From: Tillus elongatus
Lineage: Eukaryota > Arthropoda > Insecta > Coleoptera > Cleridae
Length of the DNA: 64,000 nucleotides
Reading direction: 5' to 3'
NCBI GenBank assembly: GCA_964006375.1
Contig: OZ023267.1
Span: 14,294,846-14,358,845 of the forward strand
Both the position numbers and the translations under genes were made by a program. Below are positions 22,290 through 34,194 of this stretch, one piece after another. Each line of letters starts with the position of its first letter. Within the stretch, counting starts at the first letter, position 1. The notes below the pieces were generated by a model. It saw only the letters and a program-made list of their open reading frames with translations. It had not been told where the DNA came from and did not search any database.

Positions 22290-22480
22290 TATCGTTACTA
22301 AATATTTTAAGTTGAACCTAAGAAAGAGATTCATCAAGTCATACGTATGGAGTGTCAAAATGTACGGGAAGGTATATAAATAGGCAGGGCATAGAAAATA
22401 GGAACTTTTGAATTGTGGACAAAAAAAATTACAAGGACAAATTACACGAACAGGAAGAAGAATAATAGTTTCCTGGAATG
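22290..22480 (+). pseudogene. RTE-type LINE, C-terminal remnant
   Basis: The text LNLRKRFIKSYVWSVKMYGK matches the segment R-RFIK-YVWSV-LYG-E-W after the RT domain of RTE/BovB-like insect LINEs. The expected GCETWT is lost and the frame breaks at once. Only about 60 residues can be followed. Confidence 0.5.
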
Positions 22481-22639
22481 GGTGAAAGATGCTTGTTGAA
22501 ACATTTGGCACATAATAACCTTCTGATGTTATTTGAAACACACATACTGGCAAAAAATGCAAGAAATAGGCAAAGAGAAGACCTAAGTTGGAACAATTAA
22601 TAAAGTGCAAAGCTACAATGGTACGTGTGTGTGTTTTCT

Positions 22640-22988
22640 TTCTTTAACGTCGGCCTATTTCCGCGACTATGGCCAAACACCGAAGCCAGGGAGCAGTTTC
22701 ACCTCACCATCCTGGAAAATTTGCCGAACCCCTGCCTTTCTGTAAGGAGGGTGAGGATCTTTAACGTGCCCAACATCGCATGGACACGAGACCGGCGGCT
22801 TTACGCCCCCTCCGAAGGGCGGAACGTGCAGACATTCAACTTGCTCAAATACAATACCAGAACCTCGGTTGATATTAATGTTACAGTTTGTACTGAAAAA
22901 GTGAAAGGAGAACCCTGGGATCGAACCCAGTACCCTTCGGTTCAGAGGCACACGTTCTTACCTCTGAACCACCAAGGATCTAGCTACA
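22640..22988 (-). mobile_element. tRNA-headed SINE, complete copy
   Basis: The minus strand starts GATCCTTGGTGGTTCAGAGG, with A box TGGTTCAGAGG at about 22961-22972 and B box GGGTTCGATCC at about 22918-22928. A body of about 250 bases follows, with GTCTGCACGTTCCGCCCTTC, CGATGTTGGGCACGTTAAAG and GCCGACGTTAAAGAAAG before a CA-rich 3' end. Other copies lie at 1-270 (minus, truncated) and 28235-28370 (plus, body only). It needs LINE machinery in trans; the partner is not evident. Confidence 0.85.
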
Positions 22989-22989
22989 A

Positions 22990-23885
22990 TGGTATGCAGA
23001 CAATTAGACATTAAACTCAGATGATAATAATCTGACTGCTATGATAATCAAAAATCTACAACAAAAAACATTTAAAATTGAATAAACTTGTTTAGTCAAA
23101 AAACACATAACTATAAAAATTCTTTGGGTGGTTCTCATAACACGTTTCATCCGCACAACTTGTTCCAGATATCTGCATAGATCTTCACCAACATGGAAAG
23201 TACGAGCACACATTTCGTATGTTAACTATGTACACAGTGAGTCATTTTGTATACGTACCGGATTTGCAATAGTAATAAAAACTTCAAGCACAATATAAAT
23301 ATTAAAATATACACTCTAGACGTGGCCCGGATTCAGTAAGCCCATATTGGGCCCCCATGGTTTCGTGAACACACTATTAGTTCGGTATCGCTGTAGGTTA
23401 CAGAGTTGTCAAATCTACTAAAAATACCTAACTAGAAGAAAAATGACTACCAATGTAAGTCCATCGAAAGCTTTAAAATAATAATTAAAACTCAGAAATT
23501 CTGTGATAAAAAAAAATTTGTGGGCTCAAACTATTTTTTTTTCTTTTCAAGCCAAATTTGTAATACATTAGGGGATGTTTAGCCTGTGGTGATCACTAAC
23601 AAGTACACTTTGGTAAAGCCCGATTTATCGCAATCATATTTTCACACCTTACTACCAATATTCGACAATAAAATAACACATCCAAGAATGTATATATCCA
23701 TCAAATCATTTTATGTTGTATTCAATCAATACCAGGAAATTTGTTTAAGAACGTTTTTCTCGAAAACAGTTAGTTTTATCGTGATGCAACAAGAGGGCCT
23801 TTTTTGAAGATTTTATAATTCCCTTCACTCGCGTTTTGTTAGATTTGAGATAAAGATTCAAGCAAAAAAGTTATGAGTCATTATC
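22990..23885. other. No recognisable feature
   Basis: AT-rich sequence with no coding pattern, terminal repeats or family match. Confidence 0.5.
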
Positions 23886-24505
23886 TTTTTTTATTTTTTT
23901 ATTTCAACAACTAACGTACCGTGGGTGTCGACAAGGAGGAAAGAGGCAACTTGTTAATTCTGGACTTGAAGGTTTGGAGGTTCGGGGAGAAGGAAAAACA
24001 TGTGCCGGCAAGGAATTCCACAAATTGGAAGTCCTCGGGACAAAAGAGCGGGTATAACAAGATGCTCTATGTCTAGTTACCTGGACAGTAAAAGTGTGCA
24101 TTCGCTCTGTTCTCCTGGTAGATCTGTTGGGAGCAGCAGGTGGAGGAACTATGGAAGAAAGCTCCTCTGAGCAGTGCCCATGCAGATATCTATAAAAGAG
24201 AGAGAGAGAGGTAAGCAACGGCACGTCGGTGGGCAAGGCATGGCAGCCTTTGGGTGAGGATAGGGTCACCGATGAGACATATAGCTCTCTTCTGAATGGA
24301 GTCCAGGATGGCAAGTGTAAAAGCGGCAGCCGCACTCCAGATGTGGGAGCAGTATTCGAGGTTTGGTCTTATTTGTGAAGTATATAAAGTATAGAGACTA
24401 GCTGGTGAAAAGTATTTGCGAGCCCGGAAGAGGAAACCTAATTTCTTAGCAGCCGCTTCTGCAATTGATGTGACATGTTGGTGCCAACTGAAATTTCGTC
24501 TGTTG
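23886..24505 (-). pseudogene. CR1/L2-like LINE, copy B, 3' end
   Basis: A 5'-truncated copy covering WHQHVTSIAEAAAKKLGFLF through SFVPRTSNLWNSLPAHVF and the A-rich tail at 23886-23905. The reading shifts at the (CT)7 tract near 24200 exactly as in copy A. Relative to A it lacks about 24 bases of 3' UTR. The 5' breakpoint is near 24503, after NWHQH. Confidence 0.9.
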
Positions 24506-24749
24506 GTCAAGGACAGTTTCGGCCTTTAAATTTTAATAGATCCATGTGAAATTTGCAACATAAATACAAAGTGGCATTGTATACGTGTGCACCAAATTTG
24601 AAAAACATCGATCCACGATAACAAAAGCTATCAGCAAAAATTTGAAAAAAATAATATTATTTGGCACCCTTTTCCGTTATTTTCGAGTTTTCTAAAAACT
24701 CTTATAGGAACTAGTGGCATTAATTTTTTAAGTAGAGCAACCCCCTGTA

Positions 24750-25090
24750 AGTATATATAAATGTATCCAACCGATAACTCACAAAAACATTAACCGATTT
24801 GGATGAAACTCCGAAAGTACCTTTCTTTTATTAATGGCTTGGACGAGTTCGTTGTCCAGGAAAATCGGACACGGTTTTCGGGGGAAAATTTGAGTTTTCT
24901 TTCAAAAAAAATTTTTTCTCCGAAAACTACAATGCTATTTTTATTAAATTTGGTGGATGTTTCCTTGGGAAAGGCCTTACTAGGTAGCAAAATGCAACTT
25001 TCTAAGTTTATAGAAAATTGAGTTATTCAAATTCGAAGCATTTAATAAAAATTCACTACCATAACGCCCTTGCTGCGTCCCGAACTTTTT
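24750..25090 (+). repeat. TAC right arm, no TA expansion
   Basis: It starts AAATGTATCCAACCGATAAC after a short TATATAAAT and runs through a single R unit to TAACGCCCTTGCTGCGTCCC and a T run. No left arm is present and the TA tract is only about 8 bases. It is a short-allele or solo R copy. Confidence 0.8.
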
Positions 25091-25985
25091 TAACTTTTCA
25101 CTAACCTTGAAATTGGCTTCTGGAGGCGCTAATTTGTACCCGTTTCATCGAATTTTGTAAAAGCTAGTAGAAAATAGAAAATATGATTTCCTGTTACAAA
25201 TTTTCTATGCATCAGATATTTAGTCTTCTTTACAAGTTTTTGCAAGTGCTGACCACAGTTTAGATTTTATCAATTATAAGTGGTTATTTTTGTTTTTTTA
25301 AGCCCATTTATTCAATTTCTTAAATCATGGACTGCAAGATGTTTTTGAATTGCAGAAATCACTGTTAGAAATGTCACATCACTCTATTTGAAATATTTCC
25401 ACCCTTTTAGACCAGAGGAGACTTTGGATAGATCGAGTTATTTTGATGCCATACTTAATAGAGGGGAAATATTAAGCTCTGAGCGTTTGTGAGAATATTC
25501 CTTCATTGTTGAACGTCTCATTTAAATTAATTATTACAATTAATTACTTGAAATTGGAACGATAATAAAGTTAAATTAATAGTAATGTGGAAAGAATTCA
25601 GAATGGTTTTAATGTTCCATTTATTTTCTTTACAAAAAGGGTAAAGCAAGACAGATAGATTAGGAGAAAGAAGTGAGTAGAGGGCGTTTAACAATAAACA
25701 AAGTACATACCAAATGAAACACACAATGAAATCGTAAAAGTTTCGAAACATTCGCGCGGTTTTTTATTGTTCAATGAAATTTATTGCCGACATGTGACCT
25801 CGTTCTGAACAACTCTTTTTCGGTGCTTCGCAGTTTTTAATGCTTTTTATTACTGTTGAAATTAGCCGAAACGTGGTTATCATATGAAATAGGTGCTCCT
25901 CTACATTCCATTGTAAACAACCAGAATTGACGGTTTTCTATGCTGTTGTTTGTTTTTATACTAAAACTATCCAATTAGGAAATTT
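25091..25985. other. No recognisable feature
   Basis: AT-rich sequence. No coding pattern or family match was seen on either strand. Confidence 0.5.
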
Positions 25986-25987
25986 TC

Positions 25988-26110
25988 AATCTTGGCGGAT
26001 TTTCGTGGGAAAAAAATCGCAAGTGAGATCGCGACTTTTGATTTTTTTCCTTAAATTTTATCTTATGAGCACGAATTGAAACTCCATAGAACCCTGTTTT
26101 AATTAATTTT
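25988..26110 (+). repeat. TAC left-arm fragment, diverged
   Basis: The hairpin-like GGCGGATTTTCGTGGG precedes AGATCGCGACTTTTGATTTT and GAGCACGAATTGAAACTCCA, a decayed ATGAGCGCGAACTAGGACCC block. The TA tract and right arm are missing. Confidence 0.5.
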
Positions 26111-26278
26111 GAAAAGGTAGTAATATTTTAATTTCAATTCAAAGTACCAACACCAAGATGAAGTGTGAAGCCAGAGAATAAATATCTACATCTGAATTTA
26201 GTATGGAACGGTTTCACTAAGTAACGGCAACAACAATTAATAAGTGTGAAATATATCATCTAAATGTCTGCTTTGGTC

Positions 26279-26915
26279 AGTATTCGAGGTTTGGCCTTAT
26301 TTGTGAAGTATATAAGGTATAGAGATTAGCTGGTGAAAAGTATTTGCGAGCCCGGAAGAGGAAACCTAATTTCTTAGCAGCTGTTTCTGCAATTGATGTG
26401 GTACGTTGGTGCCAATTGAGATTTCGATCCACAGAAATGCCAACAAGTGAAAAGGACTCATTACTTTGAATAACTTGAATGTTCATTGTGATGGGTCTAG
26501 TGCTGGTGTATCTCTTATGAGATAGAGAGCAAGACTGAGATTTGGTGGAGTTGAATTGTACAAGATTTCTACTTCCCCAGTCTAATATTTTTTGTAGATC
26601 CACAGAGACAGAACCCTCCATGAGTCTGCAATCCTCATCTAATTGAGCTAAAGAGACAGGCTTAGAATATTGTATATTTGAGTAGAGGGTGCTGTCGTCC
26701 GCGTAACTGTGAACTGGGTTGGATGTGCTAGTCATTGATGTGGAGACAAAGTAGAACCTGAGGGACTCTTGCATTAATTGGATACAGTTTAGAGGAATGG
26801 CCATCCACGACAACACAAATGCTCCGGTTGGAGAGGAAATTTGCTGTCGAGGTATAGAGTTTTGGTGGTAGGCCAGAGGCCGGAAGTTTATTAAGCAGTG
26901 CTCGTGTGATATGTC
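26279..26915 (-). pseudogene. CR1/L2-like LINE, copy C, internal piece
   Basis: It covers NPVHSYADDSTLYSNIQY to SQIRPNLEY. An internal deletion removes the PQGSALAPTLFLLHIND stretch. Neither the 3' UTR nor the tail is present; the copy stops abruptly at 26279 inside QIRPNLEY. At 26915 it abuts the TGTCTGTCTG repeat. Confidence 0.85.
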
Positions 26916-26934
26916 GTTGTAATCAGAAAAAAAC

Positions 26935-27250
26935 AGACTTTTTAAAAATTTGTCTATCGGTCCATCGATTTGTCGGTCTGTATGTTTATATGTCTGTCTG
27001 TTAATAGGCATGATAACTTTCGAACAAATTGATATATCGTCTTCAAATTTCGTACACAGCACCCGACAAACCAACAGCTCCGATTGTTTTGCGTAAAATC
27101 TCTCCAGCGGGTGGGCGATAAATAAGGCGCGATTTGGTGAAAATTGACTTTATTTCGTTAAAACTCGAGTAATATAAGGATTCACAGTTTATTTACCAGA
27201 AAACTTTTAATTTCATCACTTACCTGGTATTCTGTGATTAAATTGAAGAA
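26935..27250. repeat. TGTCTGTCTG-type repeat, third copy
   Basis: It shares TAGGCATGATAACTTTCGAA, CGTCTTCAAATTTCG, CGATTTGGTGAAAATTGA and AAAACTCGAGTAATATAA with the two tandem units at 2690-3410. Confidence 0.75.
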
Positions 27251-27319
27251 TAATTCTGTGATGTGGTCAGGTTCAGATAAAGTATGCACCTAGGGGTTAA
27301 CGAGGCTTTTTTCAGACGA

Positions 27320-27815
27320 CTGTGGAGAGTTCTTTTCAAGCAAAGCAATTAGAAATCAAAGCACCCTCGCGGTTGTGGTATGAACAAGAAATTTTTCTTG
27401 TGGTTTGTGCAATGAGGGTCGTTGTATGCACACGAGAGGGGACGGAAAATACCTACGACGAAGCAGAACTAGTGACCTGGGTGGGGGGGTGGAGGGTGCT
27501 TCGTCGTGGGCATTTTCCTTCCCCTCTCGCATGCATACAACCGCCCTCGTTGCATAAACCACAAGAAAAATATCTTCTTTATGCCCGCGAAGGAAGTTAC
27601 GGCACTTAGGGGACTAGGGGTGCTGTGCGGGGTAGGCAGGGTTTGAGAGGGATATGGCTTCAAGGTGTGAATAAGACAGCTTTCAAGCCTGTTTTCTTAG
27701 CATTTTCTGCTCATATTTCCTTTTTATTGCACCCAGTGTGGGCCCTAGGCAGGTTTCTGAAAACAGTTTTTTGATAAGTGTTCGGGAGCTAATCTGCAAA
27801 TTTACCAAATAAAGA
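27320..27815. mobile_element. Hairpin element, copy 1
   Basis: A nearly perfect hairpin at about 27391-27578 has arms of about 70 bases: TTCTTGTGGTTTGTGCAATG and GAGGGTCGTTGTATGCA, mirrored by TGCATACAACCGCCCTCGTT and GCATAAACCACAAGAA. The element continues past GTGCTGTGCGGGGTAGGCAG to an end reading GTTCGGGAGCTAATCTGCAA. That end word is the terminal repeat of the small nested element at 57517-57697. Copy 2 lies at 38188-38700 in inverted orientation. Confidence 0.75.
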
Positions 27816-28234
27816 CTTATCAAAAATTCAAAAATCCAATGTGGCGCCCATAAGAAAAATCAAAGTTAAGTATTGTAACTCTTGCATCAAGAACACCATG
27901 GAAAATATGATGAAAGATTTAGTTCGCCCAAAAAAAAGTGTCCCAACAACGTCATAGTTAAAAAAGTCTAGTAATTTCACGAAAACTTCGGTGTTTTTTT
28001 TCGAATAATTAAAAAAACTATTAATGTCACCTCAAATTTTTCTGTCAGATAATTGATCACCATAAAATCACGCAACTTTGCCCCAATTTCTTACGGTTTA
28101 CAAGATCCCAATGGTGAGGCTCGAATTTGAACTACCCTCTATACTTTTAAAATGTGCGAATGGTAATCAACAAATGCAATCTGACGACATACATACACAC
28201 ATACAGTATATGTTAAAAACTAACAACTACATAG

Positions 28235-28370
28235 GCCGTTGCATCGTGTCTAAATAATCTAAATGACTGCACGACCCGTCCTTCTGACGGGACCGTTAAG
28301 TTGTACCATGCGATGTTTGGCACGCAAAATATCCTCACCCTGTGTGAAAGGTTGGCAACATTTTCAGACT
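28235..28370 (+). repeat. SINE body fragment
   Basis: The sequence reads (minus) GGTGAGGATATTTTGCGTGC, CAAACATCGCATGG and GTCAGAAGGACGGGTCGTGC. This corresponds to the core of the SINE at 22640-22988 but in opposite orientation. No tRNA head is preserved. Confidence 0.6.
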
Positions 28371-28399
28371 GTTGAATAAAACGGCGCTCTGACGTCACG

Positions 28400-29150
28400 A
28401 AAATAGGCTCATATTAAAGGAAAAATACACACACAAGAAGCACATTGGTGCTGACTTGAATTTTACGGTGTTTAACCACCAGAAGGCGCAAAAGACAATT
28501 ATGTATTTAGTCCTAATTACAAAAGTAACACCCTCTGGCCAAATCGCGTCATGCGAAAAGATTACACTCGTTCTAGGTTTAAAAATGTGATTTTCAGAAT
28601 TTTCTGAGCGTTTAAGATAATTTTCTTGGTTGCATAACAAGAATCAAGAATTCAAACCTTGACCGAATAGACAACATAATAAGCAATCAACAGTCATAAT
28701 GTTGCAGTAAATAGTCAATAAATCAGTTCTTTCGTGTTCTAGCTTACAGCACAGCATCAGAAAACTGTTGATTATGCTGTGCTTACAACGTCTCTCGTTA
28801 ATTTCAATCAGGTGTTCAATTTGTAGATTTTAAACAAAATAAAAGGTAAAATTACGGATTGTTTCGTCTCCGAGATGTATCGTGTTCAAGGTTTCCGGAT
28901 GGTTTTTCTTCAATCGTTTGAATTCGTGTTAGTATGTTCAGTGAACCGCGCTCTTCAATTATAGTCTTTATTTGCTGAGTTATATAGTGTTCTTTTTTGT
29001 TTTGATGGTTCATACAACTTAAAACTTTTACACACCCACATCCTTCAGTTGGTCAATCGAATACCATTTATGCGGTACAGGGTACAGGTATTGATAAACT
29101 TTGTTCGGATCACGTAGCAAAACATTTATTTAATATACTCACTTTCAAAA
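28400..29150. other. No recognisable feature
   Basis: AT-rich sequence without coding pattern or matching repeats. Confidence 0.5.
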
Positions 29151-29152
29151 AA

Positions 29153-29345
29153 TTTCGGGACGCAGCAAGTGCGTTATAGTAGCGAATTTTCATAAGAATT
29201 GTACACTAACATTACGCCATATTAGTAAAGTTAATACTTTAAACTTACACAGACCTTGAAGATCGATTTTAGAGGTCCTAGTACGCGCACATTTGAAGAA
29301 TTCTTTCGAAAGTGTTACCATCGATATCTCTCTATTATCAAAAAA
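29153..29345 (-). repeat. TAC element, internal-deletion form
   Basis: The R terminus TTCGGGACGCAGCAAGTGCG with TAGCGAATTTTC is joined within about 60 bases to the left arm (GATTTTAGAGGTCCTAGTAC, GTTACCATCGATATCTCTCT). TA tract and right arm are deleted. Both ends are present in the correct order, making it a minimal derivative. Confidence 0.75.
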
Positions 29346-30280
29346 ATCTTGCGTTCTAACTCCTTTTGAGAAACATTCCCAAAACTCAATTTTCTATGAA
29401 GCTAAAGAACTAAATCTTGGTGTATCTGTAGAGAGTGTAAGTCTCTTTAAAACAAACTTGTATTACAAATTTCATTAAAGTTATACAAAAGATTTCCAGA
29501 AGGAAACTTAATTAATATTTAGAAAAGTAAAGTATCTGCCAAATTATAAACGTAGCAGTTATTTTTCCTTATTAATCGCCAGTATGATTTCGTTTTAGTC
29601 AACCTAATCAAACCGGTTTCTTCAATATCAACAATAACAAAATCATAATTTCAGAATGAAATCTGTGCAGTATTGTTTATCCAAATATCAAAATAAGACA
29701 TAAAAAAACATACATTCATCGAGCTGGATTCGATCGCGTAACCTTCTTAGGAGACAAGCGCGATTCCCTCTGCGCTATCTAGGTATACGTCAACTAACGT
29801 TTTATTTTCGTGATACTTTAATCGGCTTCATGCCCGGGATATTATATTCAAAGTATACGTAACAATTGATTACAGAATTAGTAGAATTACCATTGAAACA
29901 CATCCCACGACTGTTTCGGTCTTATACGACGTCTTATGTTTAAGTTTAAAGATAAAAGAAGGTAGGTAAATAACTTGAAATGGTTCGTTCGCTAGGAAAA
30001 TCAGAAAAGATTTTTTTTATTTATTTTATTTATTTTTACTAGCCAATTTTCTTATACAAAATCTTCTTTTAATAGCGAATTTTCTTAGAGCGAATTTAAT
30101 GAATTTTCTTTGAAGAACCATTTGTTGATAATTTTTGTATGAAAAATTATTCAATTAACGGAATTTTTTTTAAACGAAATCCGTCGAAAATAAGGTTTTA
30201 ATGGATTTTCGTGTAAACAAATTATTTTATTTTCAATTTTAATTACAGATTAGGTATTTAATTTCTTTTATTATGCGTTT
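29346..30280. other. Mostly unrecognised; tRNA-like patch inside
   Basis: AT-rich sequence. The only structured segment is the tRNA-like stretch at 29721-29783. Around 30050-30130 several GCGAATTTTC words echo the TAC left-arm hairpin, but no arm follows until 30282. Confidence 0.4.
29721..29783 (-). other. tRNA-like segment, probably degenerate
   Basis: The minus strand reads CTAGATAGCGCAGAGGGAAT (A-box-like TAGCGCAGAGG) and ends CGCGATCGAATCCAGCTC (B-box-like GATCGAATCC). Spacing between them is tRNA-like. A loop GTCTCCT would give anticodon CTC, but position 37 is C and stems are weak. It is either a decayed tRNA or the head of another SINE. Confidence 0.35.
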
Positions 30281-30281
30281 T

Positions 30282-30333
30282 TAGCGAATTTTTTGTAAAA
30301 CGAAAAATTCACTAATGGGGAGATCTGTGTATA

Positions 30334-30416
<83 letters not shown>

Positions 30417-32254
30417 TACCGATAACTCAAAAAATAATGGGCCGATTTTAATGAAATTTGGTACGTACCTTGCTTTTGTGGTGGTGGCTTGGATAAGTTC
30501 GTTAGCCAGGAAAATCAGAGCAGTTTTTCCGGGAAAATTTTAAGTTTTACTTCGGAAAATTTTCGTATCTCCGAAAATAACAGAGCTATGACAACCAAAT
30601 TGGACGTATACGTTTCTACTGTCCAACTTACCCTACGTGCCAAAATTCGGATCCCTAAGTTAAAAGGAAAAAAGTTATAGGCATTTTAAGAAGAAAAAAA
30701 TTGGGTGACACTGGTGGTCAAAGGAAAGCACAAGAACAAAATATTTTGTGTGATTAACAAAACCAATTGAATATTACATCAAACAGTTAAGTTTTCTTGA
30801 CGCAAAAACGTCAAGAAGTAGCAGAAAAAATATATTGAAAATTTGATGATTTTTCTTCTTCAAACGTCAAAGTCGCGATTTGAAACGTCAAAATTGGCAA
30901 TTTTCAGACAACGAATTTGGAACAAATACGGATTATGTAGACGATATGTCGTAAGAAGTGTGTTTTACAAAGCCTTAAGATTCAGCTTCAACCATCATTG
31001 TCCTTCATTTCACTAAAATATTTTCAGAAAATCCATTTCAAATAGACCCTCTTTCTGATGCTTCAGCAGTAGTTTCAGCTATAGAGTTTATGGTTTAATA
31101 GTCAATATTTTAGCAAATTTTGGTCGAAACAATTCGTTACTGAGAAGACCGCGACTTATGAATTTTAAAAAGATTTCTTCAAATGAGTGCAAACTAGAAC
31201 CCCAAAAACCCATATAAGGGGTCAGTTTCAGTTTTTGTCTGTTTACACATATACAGGGTGACGCTTTTCTACGGCAAACCTCAATTTATCCGTTATTATA
31301 CAAGATATGACAAAAAAGTATATATGTTAATTATAGGGTATCTCGAGCTGCACCTTATAAACTTATTTTGACAATCGCAGGGTGGTCCATAAGTCGTTGG
31401 TGATACACACTTTTTTTTAAATAGAACACCTCTTATTTTATTGCATTTTTTTGTTTTTCAGCGAATTATAATGCGTGTTTGTAAGCAAAAAAATTGATAT
31501 CGTTCATCGTTTTTGAGTTATTTCAAATGTTTTGCAACATTTCAGGTTTTTTGCACATATTTCTAACACATATCACAATTTGTGAAACGGCGTTTTTATC
31601 AATAGATAGCGGAACCCCATGGGAATGACGCATTCACAGAGCTTTTTGTTTGTATTACTCGTCGAAAAAATCGAGCTGCCGTATATGGGCACGCTCAAAT
31701 AGTGGCTGAATTTTAAAAGTTTTCGCGGAAATGTTTTTAGTGTTTCTGTGGAATTTATGTTTGTAAGATTTTTGTGATATGTTAGTAATTAATAATAAAT
31801 GTTTAGTAAGTTATTGTAAAAAAAAAGTTGTCGAATTTTTGTGAAAAATATAATTTAGTGTAACATTACTGAAGGCAATTTCTGAAGAAAAAAAATGGTG
31901 ATTTTCTGCAAAAGAAATGTTTGCAAATTTTCTTTTTTTTTTCAATTTTGGTCCTAAAGCTGTTTGTGAATAATTATATCCTGACAGGTGTGTAAACAGC
32001 TTAAAGAGGTTTGTTAACCAAGAAAATCGGAGCAGTTTTTTTTCAGGAACTTTTAAGGTTTATTTTCGGAAAATGTTTGTACTTTTTGAAACAACAAAGC
32101 TATTTTAATGAAATATCGTAGATTGTTACTAATATATAGGTTATAGTGCCAACCAAATGTCCTTCTTTTTTTTTAAGACATATTTTTTACAAGATATATT
32201 TGCATTAAAAGCATTTTTACGAAAATTCGCTACCATAACGCACTGCGTCCAGAC
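30282..32254 (+). mobile_element. TAC element, long form, first of a tandem pair
   Basis: Hairpin TAGCGAATTTTTTG / AAAAATTCACTA, a shortened left arm, a TA tract at 30336-30414, and R from CGTACCGATAACTCAAAAAA are followed by the long-form body. A second, left-arm-like piece and a CAGGGTGACGC word occur at about 31140-31265. The terminus CATAACGCACTGCGTCCAGA lacks five loop bases and is followed directly by the next unit's left end. Confidence 0.8.
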
Positions 32255-33420
32255 TTTTGGTGAATTTTCTTTCAAAAATTCACTAATGAGGAGATCCCGA
32301 CTTTTGAATTTTGAAAAAATTTCTTCAAATGAGCGCTAATTAGGCCCCCCAGAAAACATATCCGGGGTCAGTTTCAATTTTTCAACATTTAACACCGATA
32401 ACTCAAAAAATAATGGGCCGATTTAAATTAAATTTGGTGAAAAAATTCCTTTTGCAAATGGCTTGGATAAGTTCGTTAGCCAGGAAAATCTGCCCAGATT
32501 TTCCCGGAAAATTTTGTGTTTTCTTTCAAAAAAATATTATATCTCCGGAATTAACAAAGTAAGGGCAACCAAATTTGGTACGTAGGTTAACATCCTTATA
32601 GATAAGTTACCTACCAAAATTTAGCTATGTATATCAAAAGACAAAACAGTTATAGGCATTTAAAGAAAAATAAATTGTGGTTTTCCTCAAAACGTCAAAG
32701 TGGCGATTTAAAATGTCAAAATTGGCAACATTTAGGCAATTAACTTGAATCTAATACGGGCTATAGAAATAAAATGTCTCAAGAAGGATGTTTTACAAAC
32801 CCTAAAGTCTTAGTTTCAACCTTCATTTTACTAAAATATTTGCAGAAAATTCATTTCAAATAGACCATTTATCTGATGCTTGGCAGTAGCCTTAGCTATA
32901 GAGTTTATCGTTTAATGGTATATAATTTTTGTCGAATTTTCGTAAAAAATCAATAAAGCTCAATATATCCGTTATTATATAAGATATGAAAAAAGTTTGT
33001 ATATATTAATTATAGGGTGTCTTGAGCTACATCTTAAAATAATATTTCTACAATCACAGGGTGGCCCATAAGTCGTTGGTAATACAAATTTCCTTTTTTT
33101 TAAATCAAACACGCCTTATGTTATTGCATTTTTGCATTTTCCATCGAAATATAATGCATGTTTGTAAGAAAAGAAATTCTGGACGCAGCAAGTGCGTTAT
33201 GGTAGCGAATTTTGATCAAATGTTTCATATTTGAACAGCTCAATTTGCTATTAACCTATGAGGTTGACTAAGAAACGTGTTTTTTCGGGAATTGTTTTTA
33301 CTATATAGGTTATACTGGTAACCAAATTTGATGCCTGCTTTCTTAAAAAAACACACATATTTGTTATTACAAACATTTTTATGAAAATTCACTACCATAA
33401 CGCACTTGCTGCGTCCAGAA
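32255..33420 (+). mobile_element. TAC element, long form, second unit, no TA tract
   Basis: It starts TTTTGGTGAATTTTCTTTCA immediately after the previous terminus. The left arm ends TCAGTTTCAATTTTTCAACA and passes straight into CACCGATAACTCAAAAAATA, so the TA tract is absent. The body and the 240-bp inverted-repeat end unit (33178-33420) are intact, and it closes GCACTTGCTGCGTCCAGAAT. It may represent the state before microsatellite expansion or after its loss. Confidence 0.85.
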
Positions 33421-34194
33421 TTTTTTAATAATTAAATAATCCCATCCTTTCAAGTAGTCAAATTGTGGAGCTAACGCACTTTCTTAGTTAAGACTTTTTT
33501 TTAATATGTTATATAACCAAACCGAAATCTGTTTACATAAACTACACTTATATATTCATTTTATAATGCAATAAAATAATTTGCGTGTTAATGAGATTGT
33601 TAAAAAATTATAAAAAAAAATCCACAAAAGAATGATTGTTTTCATTACCTGTACACAACAAACTTAAATATTGGAGCTACCGACAAAATTCCTCACATTA
33701 TAAACACAACCACATTCACTACAAACATTTTATCACAGCCATTAAAAGCTCTGTTCGACATCCATTTTATTAATAAAATATCTCAAAATAAATTAAACAT
33801 AAAAAGAAAACACGTCCATATGTTACGACAACATTAATTAGATCAAACATGTAGGTCTATTTATGCGTGTATTACATAAATATATGTATATTTTATGTTT
33901 ATAAATGCCGCAATTAAAAACATGATCACAGATAAAAATGCCAAATAAATAATAACCGAGTAGAAAATAACGATATGGAACTATAAATCATGTTTTGACT
34001 AATTATAGGTGCCCTTCTAACCCAATTATCTGATCAAACTGAGCATCCTCGAATGTCGAGTGTGCTAGCGGTAAGATCTTTTGAATTTGCGATGAGACGA
34101 GATAATAAGAAAACATATAATATATATGCCTTATTATTGTAGTAAAATTATTACTATCATATTATCATTATTATTGAACACTAACAAAGGCGAC
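33421..34194. other. No recognisable feature
   Basis: AT-rich sequence with no coding pattern or repeat match. Confidence 0.5.

Noticed and set aside
29721..29783. Functional tRNA with anticodon CTC
   Set aside because: Stems are weak, position 37 is a pyrimidine, and only the A/B-box-like words are convincing, so it is kept only as tRNA-like.
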